DNA of 64,000 bases, taken from contig NZ_CALRWL010000009.1 of the NCBI RefSeq assembly GCF_943371865.1, positions 73,574 through 137,573 of the forward strand, written 5' to 3'. Shown here one piece after another: positions 46,805 through 55,391 of this stretch (the first letter of the stretch is position 1; each line of letters opens with the position of its first letter). Position numbers and translations under genes: made by a program. This DNA is from Azorhizobium sp943371865. Lineage in GTDB: Bacteria > Pseudomonadota > Alphaproteobacteria > Rhizobiales > Xanthobacteraceae. The notes under the pieces are model-generated. The model ran no database searches. It had not been told where the DNA came from and saw only the letters and a program-made list of their open reading frames with translations.

Positions 46805-48142
46805 ATGAATATGGCTCTCCAGCCCCCCGCCTTCGACACCTCGGTCCTGAACAATCTGGACGGGGCGGAACGGGCCTCGCGCGACCAGATCGTGGCGCTG
46901 CAGACCGCGCGCCTCGCCTGGTCGCTGCGCCATGCCTATGACAATGTGCCGTTCTACCGGGCGCAGTTCGATGCCGCCGGCGTCCACCCGTCCGATTTCC
47001 GCCAGGTCTCGGATCTGGCCAAATTCCCGTTCACGGTGAAGACCGACCTGCGGGACAATTATCCCTTCGGCCTGTTCGCGGTGCCGCGCGATCAGCTGGC
47101 GCGCATCCATGGGTCGTCCGGCACCACCGGCAAGCCCATCGTGGTGGGCTATACCAAGGCCGACATCGACATGTGGGCCGATGTCATGGCCCGCTCGCTG
47201 CGGGCCGCGGGCCTGCGCCCCGGCATGATGGTGCATGTGGCCTATGGCTACGGCCTGTTCACCGGCGGCCTCGGCGCCCATTACGGCGCCGAGCGCCTCG
47301 GCTGCACCGTTGTGCCCATGTCGGGGGGCATGACCGAGCGCCAGGTGCAGTTGATCCATGATTTCAAGCCTGAAGCCATCTTGGTGACGCCCAGCTACAT
47401 GCTGTCCATCCTCGACGGCTTCACCAAGGCGGGGCTGGATCCGCAGGCCTCCTCGCTGAAGTTCGGCGTGTTCGGGGCCGAGCCCTGGACCAATGCCATG
47501 CGCCAGGAGATCGAGCGCGCCTTCGCGCTGGATGCCACCGACATCTATGGCCTGTCCGAAGTCATCGGCCCCGGCGTCGCCCAGGAATGCGTGGAGACCA
47601 AGGACGGCCTGCACATCTGGGAAGACCATTTCCTGCCGGAGATCATCGATCCCCTCACCGGCGAGGTACTGCCGGACGGCGAGAAGGGCGAACTGGTGTT
47701 CACCTCGCTCACCAAGCAGGCCTTCCCGGTGATCCGCTATCGCACCCGCGACCTCACCCGCCTGCTGCCGGGCACCGCCCGCCCCGGCATGCGGCGCATG
47801 GAAAAGGTGACGGGTCGCTGCGACGACATGATCATCCTGCGCGGCGTCAATGTGTTCCCCACCCAGATCGAGGAAATCCTGATGGCGGTGGAGGCTTGCT
47901 CCGGCCACTATCAGCTCGAACTCACCCGCTCCGGGCGCATGGACGAGATGACCGTGCATGCGGAACTGCGCGAGGGCCGCTGGGGCAGCGTCGACACCGG
48001 CGCCCTGGCCGGGCAGGTGCTGAACCGGATCAAGGATACGGTGGGCATCACCGTGCGCATGGAGCTGCATCCGCCGGACACCATCGAGCGTACCCTGGTG
48101 GGCAAGGCCAAGCGCGTGGTGGATCGCCGCCCGAAGGACTAG
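46805..48142 (+). CDS. paaK: PaaK: phenylacetate-CoA ligase
   Basis: The 445-residue AMP-forming ligase activates phenylacetate to phenylacetyl-CoA, the first step of the pathway. It has the adenylate loop HGSSGTTGKPIVVGYT (near 102-117), the YGLSE motif, and the hinge region GRCDDMIILRGVNVFPTQIE. The length matches PaaK (430-440). GAGGAG precedes the ATG. It ends the paaG-I-K operon at a strong terminator. Confidence 0.96.
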   Translation: MNMALQPPAFDTSVLNNLDGAERASRDQIVALQTARLAWSLRHAYDNVPFYRAQFDAAGVHPSDFRQVSDLAKFPFTVKTDLRDNYPFGLFAVPRDQLARIHGSSGTTGKPIVVGYTKADIDMWADVMARSLRAAGLRPGMMVHVAYGYGLFTGGLGAHYGAERLGCTVVPMSGGMTERQVQLIHDFKPEAILVTPSYMLSILDGFTKAGLDPQASSLKFGVFGAEPWTNAMRQEIERAFALDATDIYGLSEVIGPGVAQECVETKDGLHIWEDHFLPEIIDPLTGEVLPDGEKGELVFTSLTKQAFPVIRYRTRDLTRLLPGTARPGMRRMEKVTGRCDDMIILRGVNVFPTQIEEILMAVEACSGHYQLELTRSGRMDEMTVHAELREGRWGSVDTGALAGQVLNRIKDTVGITVRMELHPPDTIERTLVGKAKRVVDRRPKD

Positions 48143-48162
48143 GGCGGGCACCTCCCGATCGG

Positions 48163-48196
48163 AAAGAGCGGCCTTCGGGCCGCTCTTTTCATTTTC
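48163..48196 (+). terminator. rho-independent terminator after paaK
   Basis: An 11-bp stem AAAGAGCGGCC/GGCCGCTCTTT with a TTCG tetraloop is followed by a T-rich tail. It lies 20 bases after the paaK stop. Confidence 0.9.
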
Positions 48197-48221
48197 GGAC
48201 TCCCGCAAGTCCATGCACCAC

Positions 48222-48253
48222 AAACAAAAAGGCCCGGCGCAGGGCCGGGCCTT
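48222..48253 (-). terminator. rho-independent terminator after paaE
   Basis: On the minus strand a 10-bp stem AAGGCCCGGC/GCCGGGCCTT is followed by TTTGTTTGT. It lies about 20 bases past the paaE stop and ends the paaABCDE transcript. Confidence 0.88.
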
Positions 48254-48272
48254 GAGTGCTATGGAAGGCCGC

Positions 48273-49358
48273 TCACATCTGGTCGAAATCCACCACCACC
48301 CGCGCGGTGGTGGGGTGGGACTGGCAGGTGAGCACGAAGCCGGCCTGCAATTCCCACGGCTCCAGGGAGTAGTTCACGTCCATCTCGACGCTGCCTTCCA
48401 CCACCTTGGCGCGGCAGGTGGAGCACATGCCGCCCTTGCAGGCGAACGGCAGATCCATCCCCGCCCGCAGCGCCGCATCCAGGATCGCCTCGCCCTCCGC
48501 CACGGGAATGTCGCGGCGCTTGCCGTCCACGATCAGCGACGCCACATGGGCCGGCGTCGCATCGACGGCGACCGGCGCCGGCACCGGACGGGGGCGCCCG
48601 CCCAAGGCCGAGACGAAGCGCTCGATATGGATCTTCTCCGGCGCGATGCCGATCTGCGCCAGGGTCGCCTCCAGATCATCCGCCATGCCCGAGGGGCCGC
48701 AGACAAACACATGGTCCACCGCCGCCGCCGGCACCATGGCGCTGAGCAGCAGGCGCACCTTGGCGCCATCGAGCCGGCCATTGAGCACCGGCACATCCTG
48801 CTCCTCTTGGGACAGCACATGGAAGATGGACAGCCGGTCCAGGAACCGATCCTTCAACTCCTCCAGCTCCTCGCGGAACAAGATGTCGGCGGTGGAGCGG
48901 TTGCCGTAGAACAGGAAGAAGCGGCTGGCGGGCTCCCGCTGTAGCACGCCGCGCACGATGGACAGGATCGGCGTGATGCCGGAACCCGCCGCAAAGCCCA
49001 CATGCAGGCGCCCGTCGCCGGGGCTCTGGTGCAGGCCGAACCGGCCGGTGGGGGTCATCACCTCCAGCTCGTCGCCGCTGCGCAGGGTGCTGTTCACCCA
49101 GGAGGAGAACAGGCCGTTCTCCACCTGCTTGACCGCAATGCGCAATTCGCCGTCATCCGGCCCCGAGCAGATGGAATAGGAGCGGCGCAGATCCTCCCCC
49201 TCCAGAGTGGCGCGCAGGGTGAGATACTGGCCCGGCGCGAAGGCATAGTCCGCGGCCAGATCGGGCGGCACCTGGAAGGCGATGGACACCGCATCCGGGG
49301 TCTCGCGCTTCACGTCGCGAATGGCCAGACGATGAAATTTCGGGCTCGCTGTGGACAT
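48273..49358 (-). CDS. paaE: PaaE: phenylacetyl-CoA epoxygenase reductase subunit
   Basis: This 361-residue flavoprotein carries electrons from NADPH to the PaaAC oxygenase. It has the FAD-binding RRSYSICSG, the NAD(P) domain GSGITPILSIV and VCGPSGM, and a C-terminal plant-type 2Fe-2S ferredoxin with CKGGMCSTC and a last ligand in LTCQSHP (about 305-350). Last gene of paaABCDE, 12 bases after paaD, and followed by a terminator. Confidence 0.96.
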   Translation of the reverse strand: MSTASPKFHRLAIRDVKRETPDAVSIAFQVPPDLAADYAFAPGQYLTLRATLEGEDLRRSYSICSGPDDGELRIAVKQVENGLFSSWVNSTLRSGDELEVMTPTGRFGLHQSPGDGRLHVGFAAGSGITPILSIVRGVLQREPASRFFLFYGNRSTADILFREELEELKDRFLDRLSIFHVLSQEEQDVPVLNGRLDGAKVRLLLSAMVPAAAVDHVFVCGPSGMADDLEATLAQIGIAPEKIHIERFVSALGGRPRPVPAPVAVDATPAHVASLIVDGKRRDIPVAEGEAILDAALRAGMDLPFACKGGMCSTCRAKVVEGSVEMDVNYSLEPWELQAGFVLTCQSHPTTARVVVDFDQM

Positions 49359-49370
49359 GAGATCACCGGC

Positions 49371-49868
49371 TCAGTGGCATTTGAAATAATCGAAGGGTTC
49401 CCGGCACGCGGCGCAGCGCCAGAGAGATTTGCACGAGGTGGAGCCGAAGGCGGCGATCTCCGCCGTATCGGTGGAGCCGCATTGCGGGCACGCCACCACA
49501 TCGGCCCCGAACAGCGCCCGCCGGCCGGCGGCCTTGGCGGGCGGGGCGATGCCGTAATCCCGCAACTTCTGGCGCCCTTCATCGGTCATCCAGTCGGTGG
49601 TCCAGGCGGGGGAGAGCACGGTGGTGATCTTGGCCGGGCCGAGCCCGGCCTTGGCCAGCGCCAGCTCGATTTCCAGCGCGATCATGTTCATGGCCGGGCA
49701 GCCGGAATAGGTGGGGGTGATCTCCACCTCGATGCCGGCCTCTCCCACCCGCACCGCCCGCAGCACCCCCAGATCGGCGATGGACAGCACCGGGATCTCC
49801 GGGTCCACCACCGTGCTCGCCACCTGCCAGGCGGCGGCGCGGCGGGCTTCGCTATCGGCGGCTACCAT
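49371..49868 (-). CDS. paaD: PaaD: epoxygenase assembly protein
   Basis: The 165-residue MIP18-family protein has VDPEIPVLSIADLGVLR and TPTYSGCPAMNMI, then a C-terminal zinc-type cysteine region (CPQCG...CKSLWRCAACREPFDYFKCH, about 125-165). PaaD is needed for the epoxygenase and probably helps metal or Fe-S insertion. The ATG overlaps the paaC stop by 7 bases. Confidence 0.95.
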   Translation of the reverse strand: MVAADSEARRAAAWQVASTVVDPEIPVLSIADLGVLRAVRVGEAGIEVEITPTYSGCPAMNMIALEIELALAKAGLGPAKITTVLSPAWTTDWMTDEGRQKLRDYGIAPPAKAAGRRALFGADVVACPQCGSTDTAEIAAFGSTSCKSLWRCAACREPFDYFKCH

Positions 49869-50638
49869 GTGGCACCGGGATAGGCCCGCTGCATATATTG
49901 CAGGTCGCTCAAGAGATGGCCCAGATGCTCGCTGTGGCGCCCGCTGCGGCCGCCCTTCTGCATCCAGGCGGCGGCGGGCTTGGCGAGCGTGGCGGTGGCC
50001 AGCACCTCGTCCACCTGTGCGGTCCAGGCGGCACGCAATGTCTCGGGATCCACCGCAATGCCGGCGGCGATGAGTTCCCGCTCAGCCTCGTCCACCTCGA
50101 ACATCTCGCCGGTGAAGGCCCACAGATCGTCGATGGCCGCCTGCATGCGGCGGTGGCTCTCAGGAGTGCCGTCGCCCAGGCGCACCAGCCATTCGGCGCA
50201 GTGGCGCACGTGATAGGCGCTTTCCTTCTCCGCCTTGGCGGCGATGGCGGCCAGCGTGGCATCGCTGGAGGCCATCATCGCCCGCCAATAGAGATCGATA
50301 TAGACCGAATAGAGAAACTGGCGGGCCATGGTGCGGGCGAAGTCGCCATTGGGCTGCTCAACCAGCAGAAGATTGCCATAGCCGCGCACGTCGCGGCGAT
50401 AGGCATAGGCATCCTCGTCATGGCCGGCGGCTTCCACTTCGCCCGCATAAGTGTAGAGCGAGCGCGCCTGGCCGATGAGGTCCAGCCCCATATTGGCCAG
50501 CGCCATCTCCTCTTCCATCATGGGCGCGCGGCCGCACCATTCGGACAGGCGATGACCGAGGATCAGCGCATCGTCGGCGCGGCGCAGCACATAGAGCACA
50601 AGCGGCGTCTGCGCCACGGTGATGGAGCCGGTGGCCAT
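49862..50638 (-). CDS. paaC: PaaC: phenylacetyl-CoA epoxygenase structural subunit
   Basis: The 258-residue ferritin-like subunit forms the stable PaaAC core. It has LILGHRLSEWCGRAP, MALANMGLDLIGQARSLY, and HVRHCAEWLVRLGDGTPES-type blocks. It lacks the full di-iron set of PaaA, as normal. It sits 77 bases after paaB and overlaps paaD by 7. Confidence 0.95.
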   Translation of the reverse strand: MATGSITVAQTPLVLYVLRRADDALILGHRLSEWCGRAPMMEEEMALANMGLDLIGQARSLYTYAGEVEAAGHDEDAYAYRRDVRGYGNLLLVEQPNGDFARTMARQFLYSVYIDLYWRAMMASSDATLAAIAAKAEKESAYHVRHCAEWLVRLGDGTPESHRRMQAAIDDLWAFTGEMFEVDEAERELIAAGIAVDPETLRAAWTAQVDEVLATATLAKPAAAWMQKGGRSGRHSEHLGHLLSDLQYMQRAYPGATW

Positions 50639-50715
50639 GATGGGGTCTCTCCCTGGATGGGGCAGCTTTGCCGCTGCCGCCGGATTGGTGCTTCAGCTTG
50701 GGGGGCGATGCCCGC

Positions 50716-51003
50716 TCACATATGCCCGACTTCGTCCGGCACCTCGTAGAAGGTGGGGTGACGGTAGATCTTGGAGGCGGTGGGCTCGAACATCATGTCC
50801 TTGTCGGCGGGGTCCGAGGCGGTGATGGCATTGGACGGCACCACCCACAGGGACAATCCCTCGCCGCGGCGGGTGTAGAGATCGCGCGCCGCCTGCAAGG
50901 CCATGGTGGCGTCGGGCGCATGCAGCGAGCCCACATGCTTGTGCGCCAGCCCGTTGCGGCTGCGGATGAACACTTCCCAGAGCGGAATGGCCGGATTGGA
51001 CAT
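50716..51003 (-). CDS. paaB: PaaB: phenylacetyl-CoA epoxygenase subunit
   Basis: The 95-residue small subunit (PLWEVFIRSRNGLAHKHVGSLHAPD start block, DLYTRRGEGLSLWVVPS core) is the normal length and joins PaaAC to the reductase. GGGGAGG precedes its ATG. It lies between paaA (84 bases upstream) and paaC. Confidence 0.95.
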   Translation of the reverse strand: MSNPAIPLWEVFIRSRNGLAHKHVGSLHAPDATMALQAARDLYTRRGEGLSLWVVPSNAITASDPADKDMMFEPTASKIYRHPTFYEVPDEVGHM

Positions 51004-51087
51004 GGATGCCTCCCCTGCCGCGCCTCTTGTGGGGCGTCGGCGGCTGTCAGATGGGTGTGAGCGCCGGGCGCGGGCCCGGCGGATGGC

Positions 51088-52074
51088 TCAGGCGGCGGCC
51101 TTGCGGCCCTGCTTCTGCGCGAAGGCGAGCGCCGCCTCGCGCACCCATGCGCCGTCCTCGTGGGCGGCGCGGCGCGCGGCCATGCGGTCGCGATTGCAGG
51201 GGCCGTTGCCGGCGATCACCTGCTTGAACTCCTCCCAGTCGATGGCGCCATAGGCCCAGTGGCCGGTCTCCTCATTGAGCTTCAGCTCAGGATCCGGCAG
51301 GGTCAGGCCCAGGAAGTGGGCCTGGGGCACGGTGGCATCGACGAATTTCTGCCGCAGCTCGTCATTGGAGAAGCGCTTGATCTTCCAGCGGGTGGAAGCA
51401 TCCGAATGGGCGCTCTCCGCATCGGGGGGGCCGAACATCATCAGGCAGGGCCACCACCAGCGGTTCAGCGCATCCTGCGCCAGCTCCTTCTGCTCCGGCG
51501 TGCCGCGGGCGAGCGTCAGCATGATTTCATAGCCCTGGCGCTGGTGGAAGGATTCCTCCTTGCACACCCGGATCATCGCCCGCGCATAAGGCCCGTAGGA
51601 ACAGCGGCACAGCGGGATCTGGTTCATGATCGCCGCACCGTCCACCAGCCAGCCGATCGCCCCCATATCCGCCCAGGTGAGGGTGGGATAATTGAAGATG
51701 GACGAATACTTGGCCTTGCCGGACAGCAACTGCTCTTCCAGCTCCTCCCGCGCCGTGCCCAAGGTCTCGGCGGCGGAATAAAGATAGAGGCCGTGGCCGC
51801 ATTCATCCTGCACCTTGGCCAGCAGCGCCGCCTTGCGGCGCAACGAAGGGGCGCGGGTGATCCAATTGCCTTCCGGCAGCATGCCGATGATCTCGGAATG
51901 GGCGTGCTGGGAGATCTGCCGCACCAAAGTGCGGCGATAGGCGGCCGGCATCCAGTCATTGGGCTCGATGCGCTCCTCGGCATCGATCCGCTCCTGGAAG
52001 CGGGCGGCGAGGACGGCGTCTTCGATCTGGCGTTCGCCCGTTTCGGGCTGGCTGTTGAGGGCCTGCGTGTACAC
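51088..52074 (-). CDS. paaA: PaaA: phenylacetyl-CoA epoxygenase catalytic subunit
   Basis: The 328-residue catalytic subunit carries the di-iron centre: ligands in HSEIIGMLPEG, VQDECGHGLYLYSAAE (DExxH) and CKEESFHQRQGYE (ExxH). It inserts one oxygen of O2 into the ring of phenylacetyl-CoA. I took the GTG at 52074, which follows GGGAGG, over the ATG at 52125 (inside the promoter). The product starts VYTQALNSQ. The length agrees with the family. Confidence 0.95.
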   Translation of the reverse strand: MYTQALNSQPETGERQIEDAVLAARFQERIDAEERIEPNDWMPAAYRRTLVRQISQHAHSEIIGMLPEGNWITRAPSLRRKAALLAKVQDECGHGLYLYSAAETLGTAREELEEQLLSGKAKYSSIFNYPTLTWADMGAIGWLVDGAAIMNQIPLCRCSYGPYARAMIRVCKEESFHQRQGYEIMLTLARGTPEQKELAQDALNRWWWPCLMMFGPPDAESAHSDASTRWKIKRFSNDELRQKFVDATVPQAHFLGLTLPDPELKLNEETGHWAYGAIDWEEFKQVIAGNGPCNRDRMAARRAAHEDGAWVREAALAFAQKQGRKAAA

Positions 52075-52096
52075 GGTGACCTCCCTGTTTCGAATG

Positions 52097-52125
52097 ATTA
52101 TATGTAACCAAATTTTCTCATGCAA
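52097..52125 (-). promoter_or_regulatory. promoter of paaABCDE
   Basis: On the minus strand TTGCAT (52125-52120) and a perfect TATAAT (52102-52097) are 17 bases apart; the GTG of paaA is 22 bases further. The region is very AT-rich. GTAAC occurs as direct repeats at 52104-52108 and 52135-52139, three helical turns apart, flanking the -35. PaaX or the TetR protein may bind here; no copy of the TetR palindrome is visible. Confidence 0.65.
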
Positions 52126-52179
52126 TGTTTTTTCGTAACATAAATGAACCCGCGAACGACACCCCGTCCACTTGTTCGC

Positions 52180-53061
52180 TTAGTCCTTGAAACGTCTGCT
52201 GATTTCCCGCGCCGGCGGCAGTGGATCGCCGCTCTCGGCGAGGCCATTGGCATCGAGCCAGCGCTCCGACGGGCCGATCAGCGGCCGATAGAGCGCCGCG
52301 CACAGCGCCCGCGCGGCCGCGCCGGGCCAGTCCTCGGGCAGGATGTCCGGCGGCAGGATGGGGTCGCGCAGCACGATGCGGCGATATTCGTGGATCAGCA
52401 GCACCCGCACCACCAGCGCATCCAGATCGGAAAGCTGCGCCCCCGCCTCCAGTTGCGCCCGCAGCGGCGTGAACACGGCGAGGAAGCGGGCATAGGCCGC
52501 CGCCGTTTCCGCCAGCGGCCAGGCGCGCGCCGCCAGCGCCCGGTTGGTGGCCGCATCCCCGCCCGCGTGCAGGCGCAGCGCCTCGGCTGCGGCGGCGGGA
52601 ACGGGGCGGCCGGCGGGCGCGATCCACAGGCCCGGCGCCGGCCCGCCGAAGCCGGCGGCCTCCAGCGCGGCGCGGGCGGCCTCGCGGTCCATGCCATTGT
52701 CCAGCAGCAGCATGTCGAAATGGCCGGACCACACCGGCGGGCGCGGATGATAGATGTGGTCGGCGGCGGCGCGGAAGGTCTCGCGGCCCTTGTCGGCGAG
52801 GCGATAGAAGCTGTTGCGCCCCACTTTGGCCCGCTCCAGCCAGCCGTCGGAGGCCAGGCGCGACATGGCGGTGCGCACCACGCCGTCGGAAATCTCCAGC
52901 GCCTTGAAGAAGGCCAGCAGCGTGCCCAGCCACACGCTGCCGCCGCGCGGCACGATGGCATCGCCATAGATGGTGATGATGATGGACCAAGTGCGGGAGG
53001 GTTCCCCGCGCAGATGGTCCAGAATCTGGTCCAGAGGGGTGCGCGACATGGCCCGATCCAT
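52180..53061 (-). CDS. paaX: PaaX: phenylacetate operon repressor
   Basis: The 293-residue regulator (GntR-like HTH, about 15-75) matches PaaX by PSRTWSIIITIYGDAIVPRGG-like text at 21-41 and VVRTAMSRLASDGWL. PaaX binds promoter sites of the paa genes and is released by phenylacetyl-CoA. The start could be ATG 53061 or 53049. It is transcribed toward paaA with a 105-base gap that carries paaA's promoter, and follows the TetR gene by 27 bases. Confidence 0.93.
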   Translation of the reverse strand: MDRAMSRTPLDQILDHLRGEPSRTWSIIITIYGDAIVPRGGSVWLGTLLAFFKALEISDGVVRTAMSRLASDGWLERAKVGRNSFYRLADKGRETFRAAADHIYHPRPPVWSGHFDMLLLDNGMDREAARAALEAAGFGGPAPGLWIAPAGRPVPAAAAEALRLHAGGDAATNRALAARAWPLAETAAAYARFLAVFTPLRAQLEAGAQLSDLDALVVRVLLIHEYRRIVLRDPILPPDILPEDWPGAAARALCAALYRPLIGPSERWLDANGLAESGDPLPPAREISRRFKD

Positions 53062-53088
53062 AGCCCGACCGGCGCGCCCTGGAAACCG

Positions 53089-53838
53089 TTAGTCCCGCGC
53101 CGCCGTGCGGCGGGGCGCGCCCACAGGTGCGACGGCCTTCGCTTTGGCTTTGGACGTGACCTTGGGCGCAGCCGATGCCACCGCCTTGGGCTTGGCCGCC
53201 TTCGGCGCCGCCGGAGCGGCGAGCGCCAGCCGGGCGCTGGCGGCGGACGAGCCGGTGGCCACCAGATCGGTGACGAGCCGGGCATATTCCGCCCGGGTCA
53301 GGCCCTTGCCGTCGCGAAACCACATGTAATGCCAGTTCAGCATGCCGAACAGCGACATGGTCAGCGGCTTCAGCAACGGCCCGCGCCCCACCTCCGGCAC
53401 CGCCTGCGCCAAAGCATCGGAGAAGATGGTCACCAGGGTGCGCTCCATGGCGCGCAGGGCCTCCTGGTGCTCGTCATTCAGCAGCTTGAGATTGGCGATC
53501 TGCACCTGATGCTCGGCATCCGCATCACGATAGGCCTCCAGCAGCGCGGCGACCAGAGCATAGAGCCGTTCTTTGGCATCTTCCGTGGAGGCGGCGGCCC
53601 GCTCGGCCTCGGCCACCAATTCTTCCAGATGGGCGGAGAGGATGTCGAACAGCACCGCCTCCTTGTCCGGATAATAGTGATACAGCAAGGCCTTGGAGAC
53701 GCCGCAGGCCTCCGCGATCATGGTGATCGAGGTGCCGGAATAGCCATATTGAGCAAATAATTCCGCCGAGCGGTGGAGAATCGCCAGACGCTTGGCGTCG
53801 TAATCCTGTGCGCGGGTGCGAGCCATTCCAGAAACCAT
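53089..53838 (-). CDS. TetR-family regulator, probable PaaR-like, with basic tail
   Basis: The 249-residue protein has a TetR HTH (about residues 15-60: AQYGYSGTSITMIAEACGVSKALLYHYYPDK region) and a ligand-binding domain to about 205. Unusually, a Lys/Ala/Pro-rich tail follows (about 205-249, AAKPKAVAS, KAKAKAVAP), resembling a disordered histone-H1-like extension. It is divergent from the liv operon, whose promoter region contains the palindrome also found before paaG. Alternative start ATG 53826. Function as the repressor of both is inferred. Confidence 0.85.
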   Translation of the reverse strand: MVSGMARTRAQDYDAKRLAILHRSAELFAQYGYSGTSITMIAEACGVSKALLYHYYPDKEAVLFDILSAHLEELVAEAERAAASTEDAKERLYALVAALLEAYRDADAEHQVQIANLKLLNDEHQEALRAMERTLVTIFSDALAQAVPEVGRGPLLKPLTMSLFGMLNWHYMWFRDGKGLTRAEYARLVTDLVATGSSAASARLALAAPAAPKAAKPKAVASAAPKVTSKAKAKAVAPVGAPRRTAARD

Positions 53839-53897
53839 CCGTCCTTATGGCGCCGTGGGCGCCCTCCCCGGCGGCGCTGCCGCGCGCGCCCGGGGCT

Positions 53898-53926
53898 TTG
53901 ACATGTTCACCGCATAACAAAAATTG
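53898..53926 (+). promoter_or_regulatory. possible upstream promoter of the liv operon
   Basis: A perfect TTGACA (53898-53903) has AT-rich sequence AAATTG 17 bases on, with the weaker operator copy overlapping. The -10 match is poor, so this is tentative. Confidence 0.35.
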
Positions 53927-53944
53927 TCCGAGCGGTCGATCAGG
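53923..53944. promoter_or_regulatory. weaker copy of the TetR-type operator
   Basis: ATTGTCCGAGCGGTCGATCA (first 20 of 22 bases) agrees at 15 of 22 positions with the copy at 53993-54014. It lies 85 bases before the TetR gene, downstream of TTGACA on the plus strand; autoregulation is possible. Confidence 0.45.
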
Positions 53945-53993
53945 CGTGTGCGGCGCACCCAGAGAGGGGGTGAAAAATGCCGCGCAGCTATCA

Positions 53994-54013
53994 TTGACCA
54001 ATCGGTCGGTTAA
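53994..54013. promoter_or_regulatory. TetR-type operator upstream of the liv-type transporter
   Basis: TTGACCAATCGGTCGGTTAA matches the perfect paaG palindrome at 17 of 20 positions. It overlaps TATCAT (53989-53994), a good -10 box, just as at paaG. Its position in the TetR-liv divergent region supports the TetR protein as the binder. Confidence 0.75.
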
Positions 54014-54120
54014 TCATAGGATCAATGCATCCACCCGCGAAGCTTTTTCTCGGGCGGGCACCGGGAGGGGGATCAACCGCCCCCGGTCGCAGGCTTCAAG
54101 ACCTTTTGGAGGAACGCCAC

Positions 54121-55299
54121 ATGGGAACGTCCCCGACCGGACGATGGATGCTGCGTGCCGCGGCCCTCGCCGCCGCGCTGTCCGTCTCGGCCCTCACCAG
54201 CGCGAGCTTTGCCGCCGATCCCATCAAGATCGGCTCGGTGGTCTCCGCCACCGGCCCCGCCGCCTTCCTGGGCGACCCGGAGGCGCGGACGCTGAAGCTC
54301 TATGTGGAGGAGCTGAACAAGAAGGGCGGCCTGCTGGGCCGGCCGGTGGAACTCATTCTCTATGACGACGGGGGCGACGCCAACAAGGCCCGCACCTTCG
54401 CCACGCGCCTGGTCGAAGACGACAAGGTCGTGGCGGTGGCGGGCGGCACCTCCACCGGCGGCACCATGGCCATGATCCCGGTGTTCGAGGACGCCAAGAT
54501 CCCGTTCGTCTCGTTCGCCGGCGGCATCGAGATCATCGATCCGGTGCGCGCCTTCGTGTTCAAGACCCCGCACACCGACAAGACCGCCTGCCAGAAGATC
54601 TTCGAGGACATGAAGGCCCGCGGTTTCACCAAGGTGGGCCTGATCTCCGGCACCGACGGCTTCGGCAAGTCCATGCGCGCCCAGTGCCTGAAGGTGGTGA
54701 AGGACTACAACATCACCATCGTCGCCGACGAGAGCTACGGCGCCACCGATTCCGACATGACGCCGCAGCTCAACAAGATCAAGAACACCGCCGGCCTCCA
54801 GGCGGTGCTGAACCCCGGCTTCGGCCAGGGCCCGGCCATCGTCACCCGCAACTATGCCCAGCTCGGCATCGCCGTGCCGCTCTACCAGAGCCATGGCGTG
54901 GCCTCGAAGAGCTTCATCGACCTGGCCGGCCCTGCCGCCAACGGCGTGCGCCTGCCCGCCCCGGCGCTGCTGGTGGCCGACAAATTGGCCGATGGCGATC
55001 CGCAGAAGCCGGTGGTCGCCGCCTATAAGGGCAGCTATGAGGCCGCCACCGCGCAGCCGGTCTCCACCTTCGGCGGCTATGCCTTCGATGGCATCCAATT
55101 GGTGGTGCAGGCGATCGAGAAGGCGAAATCCGCCGATCCGCAGAAGATCCGCGATGCCCTGGAAGCCACCAAGGGCTATGTGGGCGTCACCGGCATCTAC
55201 ACCATGTCGCCCACCGATCATCTCGGCCTCGGCACGGACTCGTTCCGCATGCTGGAGATCAAGAACGGCGACTGGGCATTGGCTCCCGCGGCCAAGTGA
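54121..55299 (+). CDS. liv-type ABC transporter substrate-binding protein
   Basis: The 392-residue periplasmic protein has a signal peptide (cleavage near SFA, residue 31) and a Leu/Ile/Val-binding fold (DPIKIGSVVSATGPAAFLGDP at 33-53). GGDANKARTFATRLVEDDKVVAV and IYTMSPTDHLGLG are typical. The ligand is not certain: position in the paa island and the shared operator suggest phenylacetate or another aromatic acid, as in liv-like aromatic importers. Preceded by GGAGG. Confidence 0.92.
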   Translation: MGTSPTGRWMLRAAALAAALSVSALTSASFAADPIKIGSVVSATGPAAFLGDPEARTLKLYVEELNKKGGLLGRPVELILYDDGGDANKARTFATRLVEDDKVVAVAGGTSTGGTMAMIPVFEDAKIPFVSFAGGIEIIDPVRAFVFKTPHTDKTACQKIFEDMKARGFTKVGLISGTDGFGKSMRAQCLKVVKDYNITIVADESYGATDSDMTPQLNKIKNTAGLQAVLNPGFGQGPAIVTRNYAQLGIAVPLYQSHGVASKSFIDLAGPAANGVRLPAPALLVADKLADGDPQKPVVAAYKGSYEAATAQPVSTFGGYAFDGIQLVVQAIEKAKSADPQKIRDALEATKGYVGVTGIYTMSPTDHLGLGTDSFRMLEIKNGDWALAPAAK

Positions 55300-55391
55300 G
55301 CCGCCGGCACTCCTGACCTTCGCTCTTCCCGCGGCCGTGGCGGTTTGCCCGGCCGCGGACCCGCCCGCAAAAAGGCACGGTGCCAGAGGCC

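Noticed and set aside
52144..53760. Long plus-strand frame of 538 residues
   Set aside because: Antisense to paaX and the TetR gene, which have clear domains and ribosome sites.
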